55,028 nt of DNA from positions 1 through 55,028 of the forward strand of contig JADLEQ010000037.1 of the NCBI GenBank assembly GCA_020846005.1, given 5' to 3'. Positions 25,165 to 33,869 of this stretch are shown in pieces. The DNA comes from Polyangiaceae bacterium (GTDB lineage: Bacteria; Myxococcota_A; Polyangia; Polyangiales; Polyangiaceae). Each line of letters starts with the position of its first letter. The stretch's first letter is position 1. Both the position numbers and the translations under genes were made by a program. The notes below the pieces were generated by a model that was not told the origin of the DNA, ran no database searches, and was given only the letters and a program-made list of their open reading frames with translations.

Positions 25165-26628
25165 GTGGTCGCCCCCGATCCGGCGCCGACGCCCGCGACG
25201 CCGCGCTGGGCCGCGGTCGTCGTGGCCGTGCTGGCGCTCGCGCTCGCCAGCGTCGTTGCGGTCGTGGGGACCGTTGCGATCCGGCGCCCGCCCCCGCCGC
25301 GCCCGAGCGCCGTCGCGACCGCGGCCCCGCTGCCGCCGCCCGCGCCGCCCGCCTCGGCCGTCGAGCCCGCCCCCCGCGAGGCCTCGTCCGGCGCTGCGCC
25401 GCCGATCGCCGTCCGTTCGCTCGCCGACGACGCCCGCGCCGCCGAGCCGGGCCCGGACGCCGACGCGATCCTGCCCATCGACGCGGGCCGCCCGGTGGTC
25501 GGGTCGCCGTCGGCGTCGGTCACGCTGGCGGTGTTCGCCGACCTCGAGTGCCCGCACACCCGCGCCACCCTGCGCGAGCTGCCGGAGCTGCGCGCGCGGC
25601 ACGGCGCGCGGCTCCGGATCGCGTGGTTCGATCGCCCGCTGGCCGGCCACCCCAACGCCCACGCGGCCGCCCGGGTCGGCCGTGGGATCGCCCGCGACCG
25701 CGGCGCCCCGGCGTTCTTCCGCTACGTGGAGCGGCTCCTCGACGCTGGAGAGGCCGCCGATCGCGGCGCCCTCGAGCGCGCTGCGGCGGGTGCGGGGGCC
25801 GTCGCGGGCGACACGACGCGGTACCTCGCGGATCCGTCGCTCGCGGAGCGGGTCGACCGCGACGACGCCCTCGGCAAACGGCTCGGCGTCCGCGAGACGC
25901 CGGCGCTGCTCGCCAACGGCCTCCGCGTCGACGGCCACCGCGACGCGGAGTCGCTCACCTGGCTGCTCCGCGCCGAGGCCGACACCACGCGCTTCGCGCG
26001 TGCGGCAGGCGGCGCGGTGGCCGCGAGCTACGCACGCCGCGTCGAGGCGAACCTCATCGGCGTCGGTGAGGCGGGGCCGCTCCGCGTCTGCGTCGCCCCG
26101 TCCGAGCTGCCGCGTCGGGGCGCTCCCCGGGGCCTGACGATCACGCTCCTCACGACCTACGGCTGCGAGAGCTGTCGCCAAGCCGACGCGATCGCCAGCG
26201 CGCTCGAGCGGCGGCGGCCCGACGAGGTCGGCACGACGCTCGCGTTCCTCCCGGCGCCTCCGGGCGCGGGGCTCGCCGCCTCCGTGGTCCGGGCGGTGGC
26301 GCGGCGGGACGCGGGGCGCGCGTGGAGCGTGCATGCGCGCCTGGTCCAGGCCGCCGACCTCGGCGAGCCCGCCCTGGAGCGAGCGCTCCGGGACGCGGGC
26401 ATCGAGCCGGCCCCCGTGCTCACGGAGGCCCGCGCGGCGGCGGCGGCGGACCGCGACGCGGAGGCTGAGCTCGCGCGCGAGCTCGGCGTGCGCGGCGCCC
26501 CCGTCCTGCTCGTGGAGGGCCGGCTGGTCTCGCCCACCGCCGAGGTCGCCGGCGCGGTGCTCGACGAGGAGCGCGCCCGCGCGGTCGGCCCCCGCGAGCG
26601 CTATGCGGCGGCGTGCGCCGCGCGCTGA
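25165..26628 (+). CDS. Membrane-anchored tandem DsbA-like thioredoxin-fold protein
   Basis: A 487-residue protein. One transmembrane helix (AAVVVAVLALALASVVAVVG) near residue 20 is followed by a Pro/Ala linker to about 100. Then come two DsbA/thioredoxin-like units. Unit 1 has VTLAVFADLECPHTR with only one cysteine (Cys129) and a cis-Pro loop VRETPALLANG. Unit 2 has LLTTYGCESCRQAD with Cys334 and Cys337 and cis-Pro loop VRGAPVLLVEG. Unit 2 could be a disulfide oxidase or isomerase in the periplasm, whereas unit 1 has lost the second cysteine. The start is GTG 25165. It converges with the SurA-like gene, consistent with a role in envelope protein folding. Confidence 0.8.
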   Translation: MVAPDPAPTPATPRWAAVVVAVLALALASVVAVVGTVAIRRPPPPRPSAVATAAPLPPPAPPASAVEPAPREASSGAAPPIAVRSLADDARAAEPGPDADAILPIDAGRPVVGSPSASVTLAVFADLECPHTRATLRELPELRARHGARLRIAWFDRPLAGHPNAHAAARVGRGIARDRGAPAFFRYVERLLDAGEAADRGALERAAAGAGAVAGDTTRYLADPSLAERVDRDDALGKRLGVRETPALLANGLRVDGHRDAESLTWLLRAEADTTRFARAAGGAVAASYARRVEANLIGVGEAGPLRVCVAPSELPRRGAPRGLTITLLTTYGCESCRQADAIASALERRRPDEVGTTLAFLPAPPGAGLAASVVRAVARRDAGRAWSVHARLVQAADLGEPALERALRDAGIEPAPVLTEARAAAAADRDAEAELARELGVRGAPVLLVEGRLVSPTAEVAGAVLDEERARAVGPRERYAAACAAR

Positions 26629-26639
26629 GCCGGACTCAG
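26625..26639. terminator. Short hairpin containing both convergent stop codons
   Basis: CTGAG (26625-26629) and CTCAG (26635-26639) pair around CCGGA. The tandem DsbA-like TGA and the SurA-like stop codon are each inside an arm, as in the lpxD/corC-like hairpin. Confidence 0.4.
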
Positions 26640-27616
26640 TACCGGATCTCGACGTGGGTGCGGCGGCGCAGGCCGTCGAGCCAGGTCTTGCGCGCTCGGG
26701 TCATCTTCTCCAGATACACGCGCTCGGAGAGCTCCGCCTGCGCCTCCTCCAGCGGCGGCAGGTTGCTCTCGTCGCGCGCGTCGACGCGGACCACGACGAG
26801 CCGGTCGCCGAGGCGGATCGGCTCCGTCACCTCGCCCACGTCCAGCGCTCGGACGGCCCGCTCCACCGGTGCCGGGAGCGCGCTCGGCGCGACCCGCCCG
26901 AGCGCGCCGCCCCGTGAGCGGGTCGCCGCATCAGCCGAGTGGCGGCGCGCGAGCGCGGCGAAGTCGGCGCCGCGCCGCGCCTGCTCGGCGATGGACGCGG
27001 CGGTTCGTGTGCCCGCGCGCGCCTCGGCGGCTGTCGCGCGCTTCGGCGCGTCCACGACGATCCACGAGAGCTCGACGCCGAGCTTGCGACGCTCCTGAGC
27101 GACGAGGCTCCGGTAGGCGGCGCGCACCTCCTGCTCCGTCACCCGGATCCGCCCCTGCAAGCGCTGGTTCAGCAGCTTGGCCTCGAGGACCTGGCGCCGG
27201 ACCTCGTCGCGGTACGCGCGCTCGTTCATCCCGCTCGCGCGGGCCTCCTCGACCAGGCGCTCCACCGTGACGCGGTTCTGCGCCGCGATGCGCGCGATCG
27301 CCTCGTCGATCTCCCGGCTGGTCACCGCGATGCGCGCGCGGCTGGCGGCGCGCTGCTGCAGCTCCTCCTCGACGATCCGATCGAGCAGGGCCCGGTAGAG
27401 CTGCGAGACGGCCGCGGCACGCCGCGCGCCCGGGGGGAGCTCCTCATGGATCCGTACGAGGAACGGCCGCGCGCGGCGCCTGAGGTCGGAGAGCAGGATC
27501 GCCTTCTCGCCGATCACGGCGACCACCCGCTCGACGACGGCCGCTCGCGCAGGCGCGGCCTGGAGCGTGGTCACGAAGACCAGCCCGGCGAGCAGGCGGC
27601 GGAGCGGGTGGCGCAC
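26636..27616 (-). CDS. SurA-like parvulin peptidyl-prolyl isomerase
   Basis: A 326-residue periplasmic chaperone/isomerase. A signal peptide (LLAGLVFVTTLQAAPARAA) precedes VERVVAVIGEKAILLSDL, the SurA N-terminal signature. A helical chaperone domain (about 30-175) and one parvulin domain (about 180-300) follow. The parvulin domain shows ADFAALARRHSADAATRSRGGALG and LDVGEVTEPIRLGDRLVVVR. E. coli SurA has two parvulin domains; one is common in delta-proteobacterial relatives. The only plausible start is GTG 27616. It probably assists outer-membrane protein folding alongside Skp encoded 10 kb away. Confidence 0.88.
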   Translation of the reverse strand: MRHPLRRLLAGLVFVTTLQAAPARAAVVERVVAVIGEKAILLSDLRRRARPFLVRIHEELPPGARRAAAVSQLYRALLDRIVEEELQQRAASRARIAVTSREIDEAIARIAAQNRVTVERLVEEARASGMNERAYRDEVRRQVLEAKLLNQRLQGRIRVTEQEVRAAYRSLVAQERRKLGVELSWIVVDAPKRATAAEARAGTRTAASIAEQARRGADFAALARRHSADAATRSRGGALGRVAPSALPAPVERAVRALDVGEVTEPIRLGDRLVVVRVDARDESNLPPLEEAQAELSERVYLEKMTRARKTWLDGLRRRTHVEIRY

Positions 27617-27697
27617 GGCGCGCTTCCTATCACGGGCCGGCGCGGGCGCCGGCCCCGCCTCGACGCCCGCCGGGAAGCGCGTGCTACGATCGCCGCC

Positions 27698-28897
27698 ATG
27701 GCGGTCGACCGCGGTAGGCTGTGGCGGGCCCGACGCGGCCTGGGTCTCCCCTTGTCGCTCGCCCTGGCCGCGGGCGCGGCGGCCGCCCAGCCCGCCCCGC
27801 CCGGGCCCGCCGCTCCGGCGCCCCAGGCGAGCGCCGCTGCCCCGGCCCCGCCCGGCAAGGCGCCGCCGGCCGCCCCGCCGCCAGCGACGGCGCCGCCGGC
27901 CGCGCCGCCCGCCGGGCCCCCCGCGTCTGCGCCGGCGGCGCCCCCGTCCGCTCCGGGGCCCCCGCCCGCTCCACCGCCGGCGCCTGGCTGGGGCGCGGCC
28001 GGCCCGGCCCCGACCTGGGGAGGCGTACCGCCCGGATACGCATACTGGTATCCGCCGCCGTGGGCCTATCCGCCGCCGCAGGCGCTCCGCCCGCCGGAGC
28101 CGCGCTACGCGGACGACGCGGCCGTCGAGGCGTCGCCGTGGGTCGACCTGCTCGTGAGCGCGATGTTCTTCGAGGATCGCGTCGGCGAGCCGTTCAACCT
28201 CGGGGCGCAGCTCGGCCTCGTCGTCGAGCGTCGGGTGCGCGTGGCGGCGCGGGCCATCCTGTTCCTCGACAACGACGAGGACGTCGCCGTCGCCACCACC
28301 GCCGGCGCCGGCTACGACGCGCTGCCGAGCGCGCCGCCCAGCGTCGCCTTCGGCGGGACGGTCGGCCTGGTGGCCTCGGCGAGTCCGAGCTTCCTCATGG
28401 CGCCCGGCATCGTCGGCATGACGACCGACGCCGAACGCTACGGCGGCTTCCTCGGGCTCGCGCTCCCCTTCGAGTGGGTCACGCCGAGCGGGTACCGGGT
28501 GGGGTTCGAGGTCGACCTGGGCAGAGTATTCGGCGGCTCGGTCGCCGGGATCTGCTACGACCCGACCCGCTGCCCGAGCGGCAGCCGCACCGAGGTCGAG
28601 CGCAGCGCCGGGACGGGCTTCTACCTCCACTTCCAGACGGGCTGGGGCTTCTCTGCGCCGAAGCAGCTCGGCCCGGAGGCCCCCGCCGCACCGGCCCCGG
28701 TCGCCCCGGCCCAGGCGGCGCCGCCCCCGCCCCCCCTCGCGCCTGCGCCCCCGGCGCCCGTCGCGACACCGCCCGCGCCGCCCCAGCCGCCCGCCGCTGC
28801 GCCGCCCCAGCCGCCCGCCGCTGCGCCGCCCGCCGCCGCGCCGCCCGCCGCCGCGCCGCCGCCCGCCCCCGCGCCGCCCCCCGCGCCGCCGCGCTAG
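27698..28897 (+). CDS. Outer-membrane-like protein with Pro/Ala-rich ends
   Basis: A 399-residue protein. The signal peptide (LPLSLALAAGAAAAQ) leads into about 75 residues of Pro/Ala. A Tyr/Pro/Trp segment (GYAYWYPPPWAYPPP) and a central 200-residue domain of amphipathic strands follow (VDLLVSAMFFEDRVGEPFNL, GAQLGLVVERRVRVAARAIL, TGFYLHFQTGWGF). The C-terminus is another 75-residue Pro/Ala tract. The arrangement suggests a barrel with flexible wall-spanning arms. Its TAG stop overlaps the stop of the convergent gene within the palindrome CTAG (28894-28897). Confidence 0.75.
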   Translation: MAVDRGRLWRARRGLGLPLSLALAAGAAAAQPAPPGPAAPAPQASAAAPAPPGKAPPAAPPPATAPPAAPPAGPPASAPAAPPSAPGPPPAPPPAPGWGAAGPAPTWGGVPPGYAYWYPPPWAYPPPQALRPPEPRYADDAAVEASPWVDLLVSAMFFEDRVGEPFNLGAQLGLVVERRVRVAARAILFLDNDEDVAVATTAGAGYDALPSAPPSVAFGGTVGLVASASPSFLMAPGIVGMTTDAERYGGFLGLALPFEWVTPSGYRVGFEVDLGRVFGGSVAGICYDPTRCPSGSRTEVERSAGTGFYLHFQTGWGFSAPKQLGPEAPAAPAPVAPAQAAPPPPPLAPAPPAPVATPPAPPQPPAAAPPQPPAAAPPAAAPPAAAPPPAPAPPPAPPR

Positions 28898-30855
28898 CGC
28901 GCCGCCTCGCGCTCCGGATCCGCGGCGCGGCGCCCGCCGTCGCGGCGTCGCAGGCGCAGCGCGCGCAGGACGATCTCGGCGCCCACGAGCGCGAGCAGCG
29001 CGAGGACGACCTCACGCGACACGTCGAGCGGGCGCGCCTCGGCGGCGGCCGAAACGGCTCGCGCGGCCTCCTCGACGTGCCCCGGCTCGCTCGCGATCTC
29101 GCCCGGGTCGAGCGTCACCTGCCGCGCCTCGACGACGTCCCCGCGCGTGAGCTCGTAGCGGCCGCGCACGGCCGCGACGGCGAGCCGCACCGGCCGGCCG
29201 TCCTCGTCGGTCGCCGCCGTCGCGACGACGGGCCCGAGCGGCCCGCGGACCTCCGCGCCGTCCGGCGCGATGAGCGATCCGCCGGCGGTCAGGCGCCCCG
29301 CGCCGCGGATCCGCTCCACCCGATCGAGCAGATCCGAGAAGAGCGCCACGAACGCCGGACGGAGCGCGAGATCGGACTCGTCGACCGACGCCGGGAGTCC
29401 CACCGCCAGCACCGCTCCTCTGCCGAGCACGCGCCGAAGCGCGAACGGCGCGCCGTCGGTCCACCGCGCGAGGGCGACCGCGCCGGGTGGCTCCGCGCCG
29501 CGCAGCTCGACGCGCCCGCGCGGGTTCAGCCGCGAGAGCGTCGCGCCGTCCACCCCGAGCCACGCGTCCGGCACCGCGCCGGCCGCCGTCGTCGGTTCGT
29601 ACCGCGCCGTGCCGACCAGGAACGGCTCGAACGAGCTGCCGAGCTGCGCCGTACCGACGCCGGGCCCGAGGAGCGCGAGCGCCACGCCGCCGCGCTCGAC
29701 GAAGCGCACCAGCGCGCCGCGCGGCGCCGGCGCGAGCGCGGGCGGGTCGTCGAGGACGAGCGCGGAGAGGCGGGCGAGCTCGGCGTCGTCCTCGGGCACG
29801 ACGGGCAGTGGGCGCACCGAGACGGGGCGCTCGAGCGCCTGGAGCGCGCGCTCCACCACCGTCGCGCCGCCGGTCGAGACCGCGGCGCGTGACGGATCGG
29901 CGACCACCCCGATCACGGGCAGCGTCCCCTCGGGCGCGACCTCTGCCCGGTCGTCGTACGCGAGCGAGTCCGCGCCGTCGAGGCGCACCGCCGCCGCCTC
30001 GCGGACGGCGAGCTCGAGCTGCTGGACGCCCGCGCGCTCGGCGAGCGACGCGGCGGGCGGGGCGGCTCCCGCCGGCGCGTCCGCGACCAGCGCGCGCCCG
30101 CGGGCCGCGCCGGCGGTCGTGCAGGCGACCTCCGCGACGATCCGGGCGCCGCGCTGCTCGGCGAACGCGACGCCGCAGTTCGGCGCTGGGGTCGCGAGAT
30201 CGGGCAGGACCACCCACGGCTGCGGCTCGCCCGGAGGCGGCGGAGTGTCCCCGAGATCGCTCAGCAGCACGACGCGCCGGTCGGCGTGGGGCAGCTCGGC
30301 GAGCGCGCTCCGCGCGAGGCCGAGCGCGCCGGCGAGGTCCGTCGCGCGGTCGCTCGGGGCGAGATCGCCGAGCGCGGCTCGCGCCGCCGCCAGATCGGTC
30401 GTCGGGGCGAGCGCGAGTCGCGCGGGGCTCCCCGCGAGCACCAGCGCGAACGCGTCGCCCGGGCGGCCGTCGCGCACGAGATCGCTCGCTGCCTCGCGGG
30501 CGGCCTCGAAGCGCGAGCGGCCGTCCGGGAGCCGCGCGCGCATCGAGAGGGAGTCGTCCACGACCAGTACGACGGCGAGCGACGCGCCGGCGCTGCGGGC
30601 CAGCGTGATCCGCGAGCACCGGACGAGCGGTGTCGCGCCCAGCACCGCGAGCGTGATCACCGCGAGGGCCCGCACCGCGAGGAGCGCGCGGTCCTCGAGG
30701 CGCCGCCGCTGGTGCGCGACTGGCGGGTGCGGCGCGACCAGGCTCGCGGCCGGGAACTCGCGCTCCTCGGCCCGCCAGCGCCGGAGCAGGTGCGCGGCGA
30801 CCGGCACGGCGAGGAGCGCCGCGACGGTGAGCGCGAGCGCCGTGACGAAGCTCAC
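28894..30855 (-). CDS. BatA-type membrane protein with VWA domain
   Basis: A 653-residue membrane protein. The N-terminal BatA segment (FVTALALTVAALLAVPVAAH, followed by LLRRWRAEEREFPAASL) and a second helix (VRALAVITLAVLGATPLV) precede a VWA domain with [12 protein letters not shown] (DxSxS metal site) from about residue 95. A glutamine-amidotransferase-like region lies further on (RFVERGGVALALLGPG), and a final helix EVVLALLALVGAEIVLRAL anchors the C-terminus. Such proteins accompany MoxR ATPase and DUF58 proteins in chaperone-like complexes. The GTG start at 30855 overlaps the DUF58 stop (GTGA). Confidence 0.85.
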   Translation of the reverse strand: MSFVTALALTVAALLAVPVAAHLLRRWRAEEREFPAASLVAPHPPVAHQRRRLEDRALLAVRALAVITLAVLGATPLVRCSRITLARSAGASLAVVLVVDDSLSMRARLPDGRSRFEAAREAASDLVRDGRPGDAFALVLAGSPARLALAPTTDLAAARAALGDLAPSDRATDLAGALGLARSALAELPHADRRVVLLSDLGDTPPPPGEPQPWVVLPDLATPAPNCGVAFAEQRGARIVAEVACTTAGAARGRALVADAPAGAAPPAASLAERAGVQQLELAVREAAAVRLDGADSLAYDDRAEVAPEGTLPVIGVVADPSRAAVSTGGATVVERALQALERPVSVRPLPVVPEDDAELARLSALVLDDPPALAPAPRGALVRFVERGGVALALLGPGVGTAQLGSSFEPFLVGTARYEPTTAAGAVPDAWLGVDGATLSRLNPRGRVELRGAEPPGAVALARWTDGAPFALRRVLGRGAVLAVGLPASVDESDLALRPAFVALFSDLLDRVERIRGAGRLTAGGSLIAPDGAEVRGPLGPVVATAATDEDGRPVRLAVAAVRGRYELTRGDVVEARQVTLDPGEIASEPGHVEEAARAVSAAAEARPLDVSREVVLALLALVGAEIVLRALRLRRRDGGRRAADPEREAAR

Positions 30856-31766
30856 CCCCGCGCCTCCACCGCGCGCAGCACCTCGCGCACGGGCACCAGC
30901 GGGTCCTCGGTCGTCCCCGTCCTCACCAGGCGACCCCCGCGCGCCAACAGCGCGTCCGACCATCGCCGCTGGAGCGCGAGGAGCGCCGCCTGGTAGCGGC
31001 CCCTCACCGCGTCCCCGTCCGTCTCGACGAGCAGGTCGCCCTCGGACGAGCGGAGCCGCTGCGGACCGCTCCACGGGAACTGCGCCTCCGCGGGGTCGAG
31101 CACCTGCACGGCGACGAGGCGGCGCCGCCCCGCGCCGAGCCCCACGAACGCCTCGAGCGCGCCGGAAGGCCAGTCGAGCAGATCGCTCGCCAGGACGACC
31201 ACCGCGCCGCGCCGCGCCCCACGCGCGATCCGCGAGAGCGCTTCGGCGAGCGCACCCTCCGTGACGCTCCCATCCGGGACTACGCGCTCGAGCGCCGCCA
31301 CGAGCCGCTCGAACTGCCCCTGACCGACGGACGGCGGGACCGGCGCAGCGTCGCGGCCCGCGACCACCTCGAGCGCGACCGGATCGCCCGTCGCCAGCGC
31401 CACGCGGCCGACGGCCGCGAGGACCAGCGCCGCGTAGTCGAGCTTGCGCCCGGGCGCGCCCTCGCTCGCCCATCGCATCGACGCGCTCGCGTCGAGGACC
31501 AGCCGCACGGAGGTCTCCGTGTCCGTCTCGAACTCCCGGACCAGCAGGCGCTCGTGCCGCATGAGCGCGCGGCGATCCAGCCAGCGGAGGTCGTCGCCGG
31601 GGACGTACTGCCGGTGCCCACCGAACTCGACCCCCGCGCCGCGGCGGACGGAGCGGTGCGCGCCGACGAGCAGCCCCTCGGTCACCGCGGCGACGCGCAG
31701 CGACAACGATCCGAGCCGGCCCCAGTCGAGGCGCCCGCGCAGCGCCGCGGACTCACCGCTCGCCAC
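30852..31766 (-). CDS. DUF58 domain protein
   Basis: A 304-residue DUF58 protein. Typical elements are HRSVRRGAGVEFGGHRQYVP followed by GDDLRWLDRRALMR, and VREFETDTETSVRLVLDASA followed by SMRW, which begins a VWA-like fold. DUF58 proteins are partners of MoxR AAA ATPases and VWA proteins; no MoxR gene is next to it here. Instead a Ser/Thr kinase gene ends 2 bases upstream. The start is GTG 31766. Confidence 0.9.
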   Translation of the reverse strand: MASGESAALRGRLDWGRLGSLSLRVAAVTEGLLVGAHRSVRRGAGVEFGGHRQYVPGDDLRWLDRRALMRHERLLVREFETDTETSVRLVLDASASMRWASEGAPGRKLDYAALVLAAVGRVALATGDPVALEVVAGRDAAPVPPSVGQGQFERLVAALERVVPDGSVTEGALAEALSRIARGARRGAVVVLASDLLDWPSGALEAFVGLGAGRRRLVAVQVLDPAEAQFPWSGPQRLRSSEGDLLVETDGDAVRGRYQAALLALQRRWSDALLARGGRLVRTGTTEDPLVPVREVLRAVEARG

Positions 31767-31767
31767 C

Positions 31768-32901
31768 TCAGCGCCCCCCCGCGAGGCTCATCGCCACGCC
31801 CACGCCGACGCCCACCGCGACCGCGATCGCGGCTGCGATCCAGAACCCGAACCCAGGCCGGGTCGGGACGACCGGCTCCCCGGCGAGCGGGCTCGCGACG
31901 CCGGCGGGCGGGGCCTCGAGCGCCAGATCCGTGTCCCCGAGCGCCAGATCGGGCGGGGGCGCCACCGAGCCCGTGTCCGCAGGCGCCTCGCTCGCGCGCA
32001 CGAGCGCGCTGGAGAGCGCCGCGGCCGTCGGGTAGCGATCCTCTGGGCGCTTCGCCAGCGCGTGCAGCACTACGGCGTCGAGGGCCGGAGGCAGCCGCGC
32101 CCCGGGGGCCCGCTTCGAGGCCGGCTCGGGGGGATCGACCAGGTGCGCGGTCATCGTGGCGATGGGAGTCGGCCGGCGAAACGGGACGTCGCCGGTCAGC
32201 ATCTCGTAGAGCAGCACGCCGACCGCGTACACGTCCCCGCGCTCGTCGACGTCGTCGCCTCGGGCCTGCTCCGGCGCCATGTACTCCGGGGTGCCGAACA
32301 CCATGTCCTGCTCGGTGAGCGCGTTGACCGAGACGCTCGCGTCGCCGCGCAGCAGCTTGCCCATGCCGAAGTCGAGCACCCGCGCCCGCTCGTCCGACTC
32401 GCCGGCCCGCTCGACGACGACGTTCCCCGGCTTGAGATCACGGTGCACGATGCCGGCCGCGTGCGCGTGCCCGAGCGCCTCGCACACCTGGCCCGCGAGC
32501 CGCGTGGCGCGCTCGGCGGGCAGGGGGCCCCGCGCGAGCAGCTCCGCCAGCGAGACGCCTTGCACGAGCTCGAGGGCCATCGTCGGGAGGCCGTCGGGGG
32601 TCTCGAAGTGATCGAGCAGCCGGACGAGCCCGGGCCCGCGCAGCCGCTCGAGGATCCTCGCCTCCCGGGCGAAGCGGCGCCCGAACTGCGGGTCGCGCAG
32701 GTGCTCGCGGTGCAACACCTTGAGCGCGACTCGCGCGCCCGCCTCCGCCTCCGGGCCGGCGCGCTCTACGCGCTCGGCGAGGAACACCGATCCGCTGGCG
32801 CCCTCGCCGATCAAGCGCTCCACCCGGTAGCGCCCCGCGACCACGGTGCCTGGCGCGAGCACGGGCGCGGCGCGCCCCCCCGATCGCCCCGCGTGCGTCA
32901 T
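31768..32901 (-). CDS. Transmembrane Ser/Thr protein kinase
   Basis: A 377-residue Hanks-type kinase. The kinase domain occupies about residues 20-290, with glycine loop LIGEGASGSVFLAE, catalytic lysine in VALKVL, HRDLKPGN catalytic loop, DFG in VLDFGMGK, and activation segment FGTPEYMAPEQ. A Pro/Ala/Asp-rich juxtamembrane region leads to one helix (FWIAAAIAVAVGVGVGVAM) right at the C-terminus, with no periplasmic sensor. It overlaps the LysM gene by four bases (ATGA) and sits in one transcript with DUF58 and VWA genes, which may be its substrates. Confidence 0.93.
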   Translation of the reverse strand: MTHAGRSGGRAAPVLAPGTVVAGRYRVERLIGEGASGSVFLAERVERAGPEAEAGARVALKVLHREHLRDPQFGRRFAREARILERLRGPGLVRLLDHFETPDGLPTMALELVQGVSLAELLARGPLPAERATRLAGQVCEALGHAHAAGIVHRDLKPGNVVVERAGESDERARVLDFGMGKLLRGDASVSVNALTEQDMVFGTPEYMAPEQARGDDVDERGDVYAVGVLLYEMLTGDVPFRRPTPIATMTAHLVDPPEPASKRAPGARLPPALDAVVLHALAKRPEDRYPTAAALSSALVRASEAPADTGSVAPPPDLALGDTDLALEAPPAGVASPLAGEPVVPTRPGFGFWIAAAIAVAVGVGVGVAMSLAGGR

Positions 32902-33815
32902 CCCGACGACCCGCAGGCGCGCACGAGCTTCGGGCTCATCCACACCGGATCGACGACCGCCTCCGGATCGAGCTCGCGCCACGCCGCGCAGGCAGCGGCC
33001 GCGAGCCCATGCGCGTCATGGGCCGCCCACGCCTCGAGCAGGAGCCGCTCGATCCGCGCGCGCGTCGCGCGCGGGAGATCGGGCGTCGACGACAGGCGGA
33101 CGCCGCGCGAGATCGCGTCCGCGTAGCGGCCCGCGCGGACCTCCGCGAGCAGCGCGGGGATCTCGGCGTCGACGCGGCGCTGCAGCTCGCGCACGCCGCC
33201 GCCGCCCTGCGCCCGCGTCTCCGCGGCCGCCTGCAGCGCGCGTGCGCGCCCCTCATCCGTGAGCTGCAGCTCGACCAGCGGGACCAGCACCAGCTCGCCG
33301 GCCGACGGCCGGCGACCCCGGAGGCCGTTGTAGTGATCGAGCTCCCACGCGAGGTCCGGATCGCCGAGCCACCGCCGCGCCACGCTCGCGGTCGAGTCGG
33401 CGAGCGAGAGCACTACGGGCAGGTTGTACGGGATGACGATCTCGGTGCCCTCCGCGGGCGCGAGCCACGGGCTCGTGCCGTTCGCGCGGGCGAGCAGCGC
33501 CGCGCGGTGTCCTCCCCCGAGGAGGCGCGCCGCGAGCGCGTCCCAGGTGTCCGTCGCGCTCGTGCGGTGGTGCCCCACCGCCGGGATCTCGAGGCGCATC
33601 CCGGCCACGATGCCGACGCCGCCGCCCACCACGCCCGGCAGGTCGAGCGCGTTCGCCGCGACGAGCAGGCGCTCGCGCTCGACGTTGCCGTAGTACCGCT
33701 CGGCGAGGCTCGCGAGCGTGTCGCCCGGCTGGACCACGTGGGGGAACGCCTCCGCCCGCCCTGCGAAGAGCGCCGCCGCCAGGGCCAGGGCGAGGTTCGG
33801 TCGGCGTCGCGCCAC
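32898..33815 (-). CDS. LysM-domain exported protein
   Basis: A 305-residue protein. A signal peptide (LALALAAALFAGRAEA) is followed at once by a LysM motif (HVVQPGDTLASLAERYYGNV) and a less regular second LysM-like unit (about 85-130, SATDTWDALAARLLGG). A helical C-terminal part of about 130 residues ends with CAAWRELDPEAVV. LysM binds peptidoglycan, so it should reside in the periplasm. It is the first gene of the LysM-kinase-DUF58-VWA transcript. The start is GTG 33815. Confidence 0.87.
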   Translation of the reverse strand: MARRRPNLALALAAALFAGRAEAFPHVVQPGDTLASLAERYYGNVERERLLVAANALDLPGVVGGGVGIVAGMRLEIPAVGHHRTSATDTWDALAARLLGGGHRAALLARANGTSPWLAPAEGTEIVIPYNLPVVLSLADSTASVARRWLGDPDLAWELDHYNGLRGRRPSAGELVLVPLVELQLTDEGRARALQAAAETRAQGGGGVRELQRRVDAEIPALLAEVRAGRYADAISRGVRLSSTPDLPRATRARIERLLLEAWAAHDAHGLAAAACAAWRELDPEAVVDPVWMSPKLVRACGSSG

Positions 33816-33869
33816 GGGCGGAGCCTAGTACGTGCGCGCCGTCGCCGTCGCTCGCCGGCGCGGGGTGCG

